Shown: positions 15,718-23,569 of the stretch, piece by piece
Layout of the letters: every line of letters starts with the position of its first letter
Numbering within the stretch: the first letter of the stretch is position 1
Assembly (NCBI RefSeq): GCF_004348445.1
Contig: NZ_SMKV01000045.1
Coordinates: 1-40,261 of the forward strand
Source: Saccharopolyspora aridisoli
Lineage (GTDB): Bacteria; Actinomycetota; Actinomycetes; Mycobacteriales; Pseudonocardiaceae
Direction of reading: 5' to 3'
Length of the DNA stretch: 40,261 nucleotides
Notes under the pieces: generated by a model
The model's input: the letters and a program-made list of their open reading frames with translations, nothing else
What the model was told of the DNA's origin: nothing
Databases searched by the model: none
Made by a program: the position numbers and the translations under genes

Positions 15718-15829
15718 GCGCTGGGCCAGCCATCACGCGTTCACCGGACGTCCGCGTTGTTCATCCCTGCTCGTCGATGTGACACCGTGATCACGGGGTC
15801 GGCGTTGATAGCGCCTACTGCTGCCCGGA

Positions 15830-16109
15830 CCGGAGCGCAACGCCGCCGGCCAGCTCGAAGCCACCGAATCACGCAGCGGCACCAAGTCGATCGCCGACTG
15901 CGTGCACGAACGCGGCCTCGAACTCGGCACTGGACCAACGCGGGCACGCGCACCTGCGCGGAGGCCGTGCCGGGGGCGTTCGAACACGGCCGAGGCGCGG
16001 TCCTCTGCCGAGTGGCGAGCGTCGACCACCTCAAGCACGACGACTGCGACGACCAGGGAGCCCCGCCGCCGAGCGCTACGCGACCACGGATGAGGCGGGC
16101 GCGCGACCG
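15830..16109 (+). pseudogene. Relic of a GH27 alpha-galactosidase
   Basis: The 410 bases between the epimerase and the PucR gene hold no intact gene, but translate in three successive frames into a stretch that follows GH27 alpha-galactosidases. The first frame (from 15830) gives PERNAAGQLE and then KSIADCVHERGLELG. The second (from about 15931) gives WTNAGTRTC and DHLKHDDCDDQG, the latter matching the family's LKYDxC nucleophile region. The third (from 16071) gives ERYATTDEAGARP. At least two frameshifts and loss of both ends make it non-functional. Identification rests on remembered family motifs, not on a database search. Confidence 0.6.
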
Positions 16110-16128
16110 CTTCCACCGCCGAGCGGCC

Positions 16129-17385
16129 CTAACCGGTGCCGCGCCAGTGCAGGGCTTCGAGAGCCGCCGCCACCGCGAGGGCGTTCTCGGCGAGAGGGCG
16201 CGGGAGCAGCTCGTCGGCCTTGGCGAGCCGGCGCAGGACCGTGTTGCGGTGGGTGTAGAGGCGTTCGGCGGTGCGGGTCGTGCTGCCCAGCTCGCGAACG
16301 TAGGTCAGCACTGCGGTGCGCGTCTCGGCGTCGGCGTGCTGCAGATCGCCCAAGGTGTCGGCCAGGAACTCATCGGTCTGGGTGGGTTCGCTGGTCAGCA
16401 ACGACACCAGCTGCACGTCCTGGTAGCGGGCCACCTGCTGCGGTGAGGTGAGCCTGGCGACCATGCGCTGCGTGGTGGCGGCGTCGAGGTGGCTGCGGCG
16501 GAAGCCCTCGACGCCGGTGCCGGCACGACCGACCGCGACCCGCACGTCGGGGTGGTCGGCCAGGAGCGTGGTCAGTCCCACGACAGGTGGCGCGGTGGCC
16601 ACGGGCAGCCAGACCCACATGGCCGCGGCGCTGGCGATGACGGTGAGGCGGTGGTCGGCACCGGCCGCGCGGGTCACCGCCTCCGCGGCGGCCTCGACCT
16701 GCTCGGAGCTCCCCGCTCCGCTCCAGAGGATCGCGGCTGTGTGCGGGCCGGAGAGCCGGTAGCCGAGCCTGCTCTCGGCCCGCGCTCGCCCGATCGGCGC
16801 GCCCTCCAGCAGCAGCGTCACCGCCGCGCGGCGTTCCGCGTGCGCACCTCGGGTGAGCTCGTCGCGTTCGTGCTGCATGCGCTCGCTGACGGCGGCGACG
16901 GTGTCGTCGATGAAGGTGCTGATCGACACGGCGGAGACGTCGAGCAGCTCGCGCAGCTCATCGGGGTCGTCGGTGAGATCGAAGGCGATCTCGATCCAGC
17001 GCCGCCACGCGACGTTCTGGGCCGTGCGGTAGGAGTCCAGCGCGGTCTCGTCCAGACCTCGCCGCACCAGGTCGCGGGATGCTTCGAGGAGTTCGGAGCT
17101 CGTGTTGGCCGGAACCCTGCGTCCCGGGTCCTGGACGTTGGCGGCTGCCCAGTGCAGCAGGTTCGCGAGGTTGGCGCGGCGGGTCGCGGCGGCCAGCGCC
17201 GGGTCCTCGGCGACCAGCCGGACCCGCGCACCACCGAGGGCGGCGGCGTGCAGCTCCTCGACCCACTCGGCGTGCGGGTTCAGCGCGATCTCGGCACCCC
17301 GCCGGAACAGCTCCCGCACGCGCGGGGACACCCTCGGCCACTCGGACGCAGCATTCCGCACCATCGCCGCATGATCCTGGTGCAT
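16129..17385 (-). CDS. PucR-family transcriptional regulator
   Basis: A 418-residue regulator of the PucR/CdaR type. The C-terminal helix-turn-helix (TRTAERLYTHRNTVLRRLAKADEL, split here: TRTAERLY and HRNTVLRRL) is the HTH_30 domain; the preceding region (roughly residues 200-300) resembles the GGDEF-like domain of the family, and the N-terminal 170 residues match the RsbRD-like helical part. The ATG at 17385 is preferred; the frame is open to 17481 but would overlap the divergent monooxygenase. Its divergent placement 77 bases from the monooxygenase suggests control of that operon, an inference from position only. Confidence 0.85.
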   Translation of the reverse strand: MHQDHAAMVRNAASEWPRVSPRVRELFRRGAEIALNPHAEWVEELHAAALGGARVRLVAEDPALAAATRRANLANLLHWAAANVQDPGRRVPANTSSELLEASRDLVRRGLDETALDSYRTAQNVAWRRWIEIAFDLTDDPDELRELLDVSAVSISTFIDDTVAAVSERMQHERDELTRGAHAERRAAVTLLLEGAPIGRARAESRLGYRLSGPHTAAILWSGAGSSEQVEAAAEAVTRAAGADHRLTVIASAAAMWVWLPVATAPPVVGLTTLLADHPDVRVAVGRAGTGVEGFRRSHLDAATTQRMVARLTSPQQVARYQDVQLVSLLTSEPTQTDEFLADTLGDLQHADAETRTAVLTYVRELGSTTRTAERLYTHRNTVLRRLAKADELLPRPLAENALAVAAALEALHWRGTG

Positions 17386-17462
17386 GTCGCTGTGGCGCAA
17401 ATCGGCCGGTGCCGGGCATGCTCCCGGGGAGAGAGCAGTCGGTTCCGCGGGGAGCAGCACAC

Positions 17463-18959
17463 GTGACCACCACCGAAACACCGGTCGAGCACCTCGACGT
17501 CCTGATCGTGGGTGCCGGGATCTCCGGCATCGGCGCCGGCCGCTACCTCAAGACGTCGCACCCGGGCAAGTCCTTCGCGATCTTGGAGGCACGCGGCGCC
17601 TCCGGCGGGACGTGGGACCTCTTCCGCTACCCCGGCATCCGCTCGGACTCCGACCTGCACACCTTCGGCTACGAGTTCAAGCCGTGGCGGGACGAGGAGT
17701 CGATCGCCTCGGCACCGCGCATCCTCGACTACCTGCGCGAGACCATCACCGAGAACGACCTCGAGCCCCACATCCGCTTCCACCACGAGGTGGTGGGCGC
17801 CCAGTGGTCGTCGGAGCGGGCGCGCTGGCTCGTCGACGTGGAGGACCCCGGAACCGGCGCTCGCCACCAGCTCAGCGCGCGCTGGGTGTTCAGCGCCGGC
17901 GGCTACTACCGCTACGACGAGGGGTTCACCCCGCACTTCGAGGGCCGGGACCGGTTCTGCGGTCCGATCATCCACCCGCAGCACTGGCCGGAGGACCTGG
18001 ACCACTCCGGCAAGGAGGTGCTGGTGATCGGCAGCGGCGCGACAGCGGTGACGCTCGTCCCGGCGATGGCGGGCACGGCCTCGCACGTGACGATGTTGCA
18101 GCGCACGCCGACCTACATCATGCCTGTGCCCAGGAAGGACGCCGTAGCCAACATGGCGGGTCGGCTCTTCGGTCCCGAACGCGGTTACGCGATCGCGCGG
18201 CGCAAGAACATCCTGCAGCAGCGCTTGATCTGGAGCTTCTGCCAGCGCTTCCCGAAGACCGCGCGCAAGCTGATCCGCTACGTCAACAGCAAGGCGTTGC
18301 CCGCGGGCTATCCGGTCGACACCCACTTCAACCCGCCCTACGACCCGTGGGACCAGCGGCTGTGCGCGGTGCCCGACGGCGACCTGTTCAAGGTGATCCG
18401 GCGGGGCGAGGCGTCGGTGGTCACCGACCGGATCAAGACGTTCACCGAGCGGGGCGTGGAGCTGGAATCCGGCGCGGAGCTGGAGGCGGACGTCATCATC
18501 ACCGCCACCGGCCTGAACGTGCAGCCCTTCGGCGGTGTGCCGCTGGTGGTCGACGGCGAACCGGTGCACCTGCCGGACACGATCGCCTACAAGGGCATGA
18601 TGCTCTCCGGCGTACCCAACCTGGCGTTCGCGATCGGCTACACGAACTCGTCGTGGACGCTGAAGATCGGCCTGCTGTGCGAGCACTTCTGCCGCCTGCT
18701 GACCCACATGGACAGCTACGGGCTCGACATCTGCCGACCGGTCCCCAGCGATCCGGCGATGCCCAAGCGCCCGTTCCTGGACTTCGGCGCCGGCTACATC
18801 CAGCGCGCGGTCGACCAGCTGCCCAAGCAGGGCGGCCGGATGCCGTGGCTGACCTCGCTGAGCTACCACTCCGACGTCAAGTTGCTGCGCTCGGACAGCG
18901 TCACTGATCCCGAGCTGCGGTTCTCCCGCGCCGCAGCCCGCGCGGAGGTGGCCCCTTGA
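17463..18959 (+). CDS. Baeyer-Villiger flavin monooxygenase (EthA/MymA-like)
   Basis: A 498-residue FAD- and NADPH-dependent monooxygenase that inserts oxygen next to a ketone carbonyl. The FAD motif GAGISGIG lies near residue 18, the NADPH motif GSGATAV follows in the middle, and between them is F-C-G-P-I-I-H-P-Q-H-W, a full match to the Baeyer-Villiger fingerprint FxGxxxHxxxW. Length and the ATGLNVQPFGG segment recall mycobacterial EthA and MymA. It starts with GTG behind a GGGGAG ribosome site. It is followed with a 4-base overlap by a hydrolase and a broken SDR, the same order as the first genes of the mycobacterial mymA operon (monooxygenase, LipR, SDR). Confidence 0.9.
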   Translation: MTTTETPVEHLDVLIVGAGISGIGAGRYLKTSHPGKSFAILEARGASGGTWDLFRYPGIRSDSDLHTFGYEFKPWRDEESIASAPRILDYLRETITENDLEPHIRFHHEVVGAQWSSERARWLVDVEDPGTGARHQLSARWVFSAGGYYRYDEGFTPHFEGRDRFCGPIIHPQHWPEDLDHSGKEVLVIGSGATAVTLVPAMAGTASHVTMLQRTPTYIMPVPRKDAVANMAGRLFGPERGYAIARRKNILQQRLIWSFCQRFPKTARKLIRYVNSKALPAGYPVDTHFNPPYDPWDQRLCAVPDGDLFKVIRRGEASVVTDRIKTFTERGVELESGAELEADVIITATGLNVQPFGGVPLVVDGEPVHLPDTIAYKGMMLSGVPNLAFAIGYTNSSWTLKIGLLCEHFCRLLTHMDSYGLDICRPVPSDPAMPKRPFLDFGAGYIQRAVDQLPKQGGRMPWLTSLSYHSDVKLLRSDSVTDPELRFSRAAARAEVAP

Positions 18960-19861
18960 GTGAGGACCGCTTCGTCGACCTGCCCGCGGGACCCCGGATC
19001 TGCTACCGCGTCGACGGCCCGGCCGCCGGGACTCCCCTGGTGCTCATCGCGGGATTGGGCCTGGACCTGACCTCGTGGCCGCAGCGGCTGATCGACGGGT
19101 TCACCGAGCGCGGTCTCCGGGTGGTGCGGCTGGACAACCGCGACGCCGGCCGCTCGTCGCGGATCGGCACGCCACCGCCCGGCAGGCTGCGCCAGCTGTT
19201 CGCCCGGCCCCGGCCGGACTCCTACGACCTGGGTGACATGGCCGCCGACACCGTCGGCCTGCTCGACCACTTGGGTCTCGAGCGCGTGCAGCTGCTGGGG
19301 ATGTCGATGGGCGGGATGATCGCCCAGACCGTCGCCGCCCGGCACCCCGACCGGGTCGACTCGCTGACCTCGATCTTCTCCACCACGGGTGCGCGCCGGG
19401 TCGGCCAGCCCGCGCGGTCGACGCTCGTGCGCATGGCCAGGGGCCCGACGCACGCGGTCGAGGAGTCGGTGGAGCGGCACCTGTGGATGCTGCGGCACAT
19501 CGGTTCGGCGTCGTTCCCGCCGGACGACGACCTCGAACGCGCGTGGGCGGCCGGGCTGTGGGAACGCGGTGGCGGTGCCCGGGCCAAGGAGGGCAGGCCG
19601 CGTCAGATCAGCGCGATCCACGCCAGCGGCGACCGCACGGCCGAGCTGCGCCGGATCACCGCGCCCACGCTGGCGATCCACGGCGACACCGACCGCATGG
19701 TGCACGTCAGCGGCGGTCGCGCAACGGCCGCGGCCATCCCCGGCGCCCGCTACGTCGAGATCGGCGGCATGGGTCACCACATCGCACCTGGCCTGATCGA
19801 CCGGTTGGTGGCGATGATCACCGAGCACATCAGCACCGCGGCTGAGGAGTCGGCCCGATGA
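18956..19861 (+). CDS. Alpha/beta hydrolase in the monooxygenase operon
   Basis: A 301-residue alpha/beta hydrolase. Ser117 in GMSMGG is the nucleophile, the Asp sits in HGDTDRMV and the His in GMGHHIAP. It starts at a TTG that overlaps the monooxygenase stop (TTGA), which implies coupled translation. In such operons the hydrolase is expected to open the ester or lactone made by the Baeyer-Villiger enzyme; that is inferred from neighbourhood. Its own stop overlaps the start of the damaged SDR gene (ATGA). Confidence 0.87.
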   Translation: MSEDRFVDLPAGPRICYRVDGPAAGTPLVLIAGLGLDLTSWPQRLIDGFTERGLRVVRLDNRDAGRSSRIGTPPPGRLRQLFARPRPDSYDLGDMAADTVGLLDHLGLERVQLLGMSMGGMIAQTVAARHPDRVDSLTSIFSTTGARRVGQPARSTLVRMARGPTHAVEESVERHLWMLRHIGSASFPPDDDLERAWAAGLWERGGGARAKEGRPRQISAIHASGDRTAELRRITAPTLAIHGDTDRMVHVSGGRATAAAIPGARYVEIGGMGHHIAPGLIDRLVAMITEHISTAAEESAR

Positions 19862-20105
19862 GCGAGGTTCGCGGCAAGGTCGCAGTGGTCACCGGTGCGG
19901 GTCGGGCATCGGGCGCGAGATCGCGTTCGAGCTGGCCCGCCGGGGTGCGCGGCTGGCGGTCTCGGACGTCGACGAGACCGGCCTGGCCGAGACCGCGGAC
20001 CGGGTGAACGACCTCGGCGCCGGGGTGCGCTCGGCTCGGCTGGACGTCAGCGACCGCCAGGCCGTGGAGGCTCACGCCGAGTGGGTGGGTGCGCACTTCG
20101 ACTGG
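19858..20105 (+). pseudogene. Frameshifted, truncated SDR dehydrogenase
   Basis: The ATG overlaps the hydrolase stop and begins a classical SDR: MSEVRGKVAVVTGAG. After the glycine codon at 19900-19902 one base is missing, which breaks the expected GSGIG motif. From 19905 the sequence resumes in another frame as GIGREIAFELARRGA and later LDVSDRQAVEAHAEW. The reading then ends at about 20105, where the convergent opine-dehydrogenase-like gene stops. Only about 80 of some 270 residues remain, without the Y-x-x-x-K active site. It was the third gene of the monooxygenase operon. Confidence 0.8.
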
Positions 20106-21233
20106 TCAGACTGCTGCCGCGACGCTACCCGGCGCTGGCGGCGCAGTTCGAACGTCGGCGGTTTTCCCGGGGTTGAGCGCGCGGCGGATTCCCTCGTGGT
20201 CGAGGTCCGCCCAGCCGAGCCGTTCGAGGGTCCTGCCGCTGCGGCGGAAGGACTTCCCGGACAACGTGGACATCACGTTGACGATGGAGCCGACCATCGG
20301 CGTGGCCACTCCCGCCTTGTCGGCGAGGGCCTCCACCGGCACGAGCGTCGAGGCGATGTCCTCGTGCAGGAACCGGTGGTCCAGCGATCCGGGCGCGAGG
20401 ATGGTCTTGTAGGGCGCTGCGCTGCGCATCGCGTCCAGCAGGCTCGTGCTGGTGCAGCCGTAGTAGCGGTCGAGCACCTCCGGCATGGGCATCAGGGTGG
20501 CGCCGTAGGCCGCAGCGACCTCGCGGAACTCCTGCTCGACCTCGCGCAGCAACGCGACGGTGCGGTCGGAGACGCCGTCGAGGTAGAACAGCAGTTCCTC
20601 GCCGCGGTCGATGGTGCCGAGGTTGGCCAGCGCGATCGGCGCGTGGGCGACCGCACCGAAATCAGTGAGTCCTCTGTGGACCAGGTTGGTGGCGTTCTCC
20701 AGCCAGGGGAACCAGTTCCGGACCACCGGCGCCCGGCGTTCGACCGCACCGGGTGTTGCGCCGGAGACGAGGTTCCACCGCTTCGTGCCGAGGACCCGCA
20801 CGCCGTCGTCGCCGTCGGGACGGGCGGCGAACAGGGCGTCGGTCTCCACCACGTCCACGTGCGGAGCTCCGGCGCTGCTCAGCGAAGCGGCGAATTCAGC
20901 GCTGCCGCAGAGCTTCCCGGAGAACAGCACGATCAGGTGGTCCGCGGTGAGGTGCGCGGCCAGCGACGCGGCGATCTCCGGATAGGCGGTGGTGATCGCA
21001 GCGATCACCACCACTCGGCAGCGCCGCGCCAGCTCCGCGGGGTCGGCGGTGACCTGGGCGACCGGGAACCTGCCCTCCAGCTCCCCGGTCGCCCGGATCT
21101 CGCCTCCGGCCCGGACACCCGCCACCCGCTGCGGGTTCCGGGTGCACAACCGCACCCGGTGACCCGTCGAGGACAGGTGGGCGACCACGGCCAGCCCTTC
21201 GCCACCGCCCCCGATCACACCGATCTCGTCCAC
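20106..21233 (-). CDS. NAD/NADP octopine/nopaline dehydrogenase family protein
   Basis: A 375-residue protein with an N-terminal Rossmann motif, IGVIGGGGEGLAV, and a C-terminal helical domain of the opine-dehydrogenase type (PMVGSIVNVMSTL and the HGLTD-like HRGLTDFGAVAH region). Such enzymes reductively couple an amino acid to a keto acid, or run the reverse reaction. The substrate cannot be told. I start at the GTG at 21233, just before the Rossmann strand; GAGGAG lies about ten bases upstream. The last 20 residues are Pro/Ala-rich and run into the truncated SDR, so the end may have been altered by the same rearrangement. No partner synthase or importer is nearby. Confidence 0.75.
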   Translation of the reverse strand: MDEIGVIGGGGEGLAVVAHLSSTGHRVRLCTRNPQRVAGVRAGGEIRATGELEGRFPVAQVTADPAELARRCRVVVIAAITTAYPEIAASLAAHLTADHLIVLFSGKLCGSAEFAASLSSAGAPHVDVVETDALFAARPDGDDGVRVLGTKRWNLVSGATPGAVERRAPVVRNWFPWLENATNLVHRGLTDFGAVAHAPIALANLGTIDRGEELLFYLDGVSDRTVALLREVEQEFREVAAAYGATLMPMPEVLDRYYGCTSTSLLDAMRSAAPYKTILAPGSLDHRFLHEDIASTLVPVEALADKAGVATPMVGSIVNVMSTLSGKSFRRSGRTLERLGWADLDHEGIRRALNPGKTADVRTAPPAPGSVAAAV

Positions 21234-21571
21234 CGCAGCACTGCTCCTCGCGATCGATCCCACGTCCAAGAGGTCGGAGGGATCATCGCCGCAGTTCCCG
21301 TGACCCGACCCGCAGGAGCGCGTTGCGCGAGGAATGTCGCCGGTGGGCAGTTCTGGTCCGAACTGCCCGTGCTCGGAGCGCGGCAGCTTGGAGCCGCGGC
21401 TGCGCCGAATGGGAAGAGGACGCGACACGCCTGCGCGGCCACGCGAACGAGGTCGACGTGGCGGCGCTCGGTCAGCAGGTCCGCGGGGAGCACGACCAGG
21501 GTCCACCGCGGTGTGCGAACGACCGGATCGACCGTCCCCCTGCGCGGACGACTCCTCGGACCGCCGGTGAG
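21234..21571. other. Gene-poor gap with one hairpin
   Basis: These 338 bases hold no gene I can support. A perfect 9-base inverted repeat (GGGCAGTTC / GAACTGCCC, 21345-21368, six-base loop) may be a terminator for the transporter gene or an operator. A minus-strand frame around 21400-21560 has coding-like third positions (for example WTLVVLPADLLTERRHVDLV) but no start, no family and no intact end; it may be another relic. Confidence 0.4.
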
Positions 21572-22555
21572 TCAGCTCAGCAGCGTCATCGTCGTGATGG
21601 CCAGCGCGGTGACCAGGAGCGTCGAGCAGGTGCCCAGCGCGAAGGCGCGCGGCCCGGTGCGCATCAGCGCCGCGACGCGGACCGTGGTGCCGAGCGCGAA
21701 GAGCGCGGCGGTCAGCAGCAGGGTGGTCACCGGCTTGGACAGGTCGACGACGAACCCGGGCAGCTGACCGCTGCTGCGCAACGCCACGGCCACGAGGAAT
21801 CCGACGACGAACAGCGGCATGATCGGCGGGCGCCGGCTGGTGGTCTCGCGCCGCCGCAGGACGCTGACCACCGTCACCAGCGGTGCCAGCAGCACGACGC
21901 GGCTGAGCTTGACCACGACCGCGATCGCCACCGCCGACGCCCCCAGCGGCGAAGCGGTGGCCACCACCTGGGCCACCTCGTGCACGCCGGCACCGGCGAT
22001 CCTGCCTGCGAGGTCGCCTCCGACGCCGGTGCCCGCGAAGGTCACCGGCAGCGCGATCATCGCGACGGTGCCGAAGACCGTCACCATCGCCACGCTGGTG
22101 GCCACGTCCTCGTCCTCGCGGTCAACCACGCCTTCCACCGCGGCCACCGCCGACGCCCCGCAGATCGAGAACCCGGTCGCCACCAGCAGCGACAGACCTC
22201 GCGAGACTCCCAGCACCCGGCCGAGCCACAGCGTCCCGGCGAAGGTCACCGCCACGGTGACCAGCACGGCCAGCACCGTGCCCGCACCGAGCCCGAGGAC
22301 CTGGGCGATGCTCAGCTGCAACCCGAGCAGCACCACGCCCGCGCGCAGCGGCGTGCGCGCCACCCACTCGAGTCCCGGCCGAACCCGGTCGGGCAGGCGT
22401 GGGAGGTTCCCGACGACCACGCCCAGCGCGACCGCCACGGTCAGCGCGCTGAGCACCGGAACCTGCGAGGACACCAGGATCGCCGCCGCCACGGCCGCGC
22501 CGGTGAGCACGAGTCCCGGGACGAGGTGGGCGTCAGCGCTGGTCAGGATCTTCAC
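21572..22555 (-). CDS. YeiH-family membrane transporter (putative sulfate/sulfite exporter)
   Basis: A 327-residue protein with about ten hydrophobic segments, of the YeiH/PSE family of putative sulfate exporters. The family motif GxSICGASA is present as GFSICGASAVAA, and GAGVHEVAQVVATA is another conserved signature. I start at the GTG at 22553-22555, giving KILTSADAH as the N-terminus; the ribosome site there is weak. The divergent LysR regulator repeats the yeiE-yeiH arrangement known from enteric bacteria, which supports an anion such as sulfite or sulfate as substrate. That is inference. Confidence 0.87.
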   Translation of the reverse strand: MKILTSADAHLVPGLVLTGAAVAAAILVSSQVPVLSALTVAVALGVVVGNLPRLPDRVRPGLEWVARTPLRAGVVLLGLQLSIAQVLGLGAGTVLAVLVTVAVTFAGTLWLGRVLGVSRGLSLLVATGFSICGASAVAAVEGVVDREDEDVATSVAMVTVFGTVAMIALPVTFAGTGVGGDLAGRIAGAGVHEVAQVVATASPLGASAVAIAVVVKLSRVVLLAPLVTVVSVLRRRETTSRRPPIMPLFVVGFLVAVALRSSGQLPGFVVDLSKPVTTLLLTAALFALGTTVRVAALMRTGPRAFALGTCSTLLVTALAITTMTLLS

Positions 22556-22618
22556 ACGGTCACGTTCGCCGACCGCGCGGCGACCCGGTAGCCGTCGTCG
22601 GCGCAGGTCGTCATAGCC

Positions 22619-22642
22619 CGATGGAATGCCCGATCCCCATCG
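22619..22642. promoter_or_regulatory. Candidate LysR operator
   Basis: CGATGG (22619-22624) and CCATCG (22637-22642) form an inverted repeat with a 12-base spacer, about 27 bases before the LysR start and 64 before the transporter start. This is where an autoregulated LysR site would be expected. Confidence 0.35.
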
Positions 22643-22669
22643 CACCCGCCCAGGACCTACCCTTCGGGC

Positions 22670-23569
22670 ATGACCGCGCCCGATTCGGAATCCCTGCGCC
22701 TGCTGGTGCTGGTGGGCGAGCTCGGCAGCATCGGGGCGGCCGCCGCCGAGCTGCGCATCAGCCAGCCCTCGGCGAGCAAGCGCCTCAACAGGCTGGAACG
22801 CCAGCTCGGCCTGGCGCTGCTGGAACGCACCCGGCAGGGCTGCACGCCCACCCCCGCCGGGGAGGTGGTGTGCGGTTGGGCGCGCGACGTCCTCGCGCAC
22901 GTCGACGGGCTGATGAACGGCGTCCGCGCGCTGCGCGCCCAGCACGAGTCCAAACTGCGGGTAGCGGCGAGCATGACCGTCGCCGAATACCTCGTGCCGC
23001 GCTGGATCAGCCTGCTGCGGGAGGCCCTGCCCGAGGTCCACCTGGAGCTCGACGTCACCAACTCCGCGGCGGTCGCCGAAGCGGTTCGGCACGGCCAGGC
23101 CGATCTCGGCTTCATCGAAACACCCGACCCACCCGAGGGCGTGTCGGTCCGCTACGTCGCCCGCGACCGCATGCTGGTCATCGCCCCACCCGGACATCCC
23201 TGGGCGAAGCTGCGGCGACCGCTGACCCCCGGAGAGCTGGCCGCCACCCCGGTGATCGTGCGCGAACACGGCTCGGGCACCCGCGAAACGCTGCACCGGG
23301 CGCTGGCCGATGTCGGCACGACGCCGGTGGCTCCGCTGCTGGAACTGCGCTCGACCACCGCGGTGCGCAACGCGGTCGTCGCCGGCGCCGGTCCGGCGGT
23401 GCTCAGCACGCTCGCGGTGGCCACCGACCTCGCCGAGGAGCGGCTCGTGGAGGTCCCGGTCGCCGACCTGGACCTGCGACGACCGCTGCACGCGGTCTGG
23501 CGCTCAGGGCTTCAGCTCACCGGCCCGGCCGCGGCGCTGCTGGCCACCGCCATGCGAGCTCCCGACTGA
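22670..23569 (+). CDS. LysR-family regulator (YeiE-like position)
   Basis: A 299-residue LysR regulator. The winged helix-turn-helix occupies residues 8-66 (GAAAAELRISQPSASKRL is the recognition region) and the substrate-binding domain follows from about residue 90 to the end. It is divergent from the YeiH transporter, so it probably controls that gene; its effector is unknown. The ATG at 22670 lacks a clear ribosome site. Its last 66 bases overlap the end of the convergent pabAB gene. Confidence 0.9.
   Translation: MTAPDSESLRLLVLVGELGSIGAAAAELRISQPSASKRLNRLERQLGLALLERTRQGCTPTPAGEVVCGWARDVLAHVDGLMNGVRALRAQHESKLRVAASMTVAEYLVPRWISLLREALPEVHLELDVTNSAAVAEAVRHGQADLGFIETPDPPEGVSVRYVARDRMLVIAPPGHPWAKLRRPLTPGELAATPVIVREHGSGTRETLHRALADVGTTPVAPLLELRSTTAVRNAVVAGAGPAVLSTLAVATDLAEERLVEVPVADLDLRRPLHAVWRSGLQLTGPAAALLATAMRAPD

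Noticed and set aside
17280..18869. A 529-codon minus-strand frame opposite the Baeyer-Villiger gene
   Set aside because: The plus strand shows FAD, NADPH and Baeyer-Villiger motifs; the minus frame is a compositional shadow.
20004..21767. A long plus-strand frame across the opine-dehydrogenase-like gene
   Set aside because: Only its first 34 codons correspond to real, decayed SDR sequence; the rest is a shadow of the minus-strand gene.
21572..23491. A 639-codon minus-strand frame extending the YeiH transporter far upstream
   Set aside because: The part beyond 22555 lies opposite the LysR gene and is not membrane-like or family-like; the transporter itself has normal length without it.
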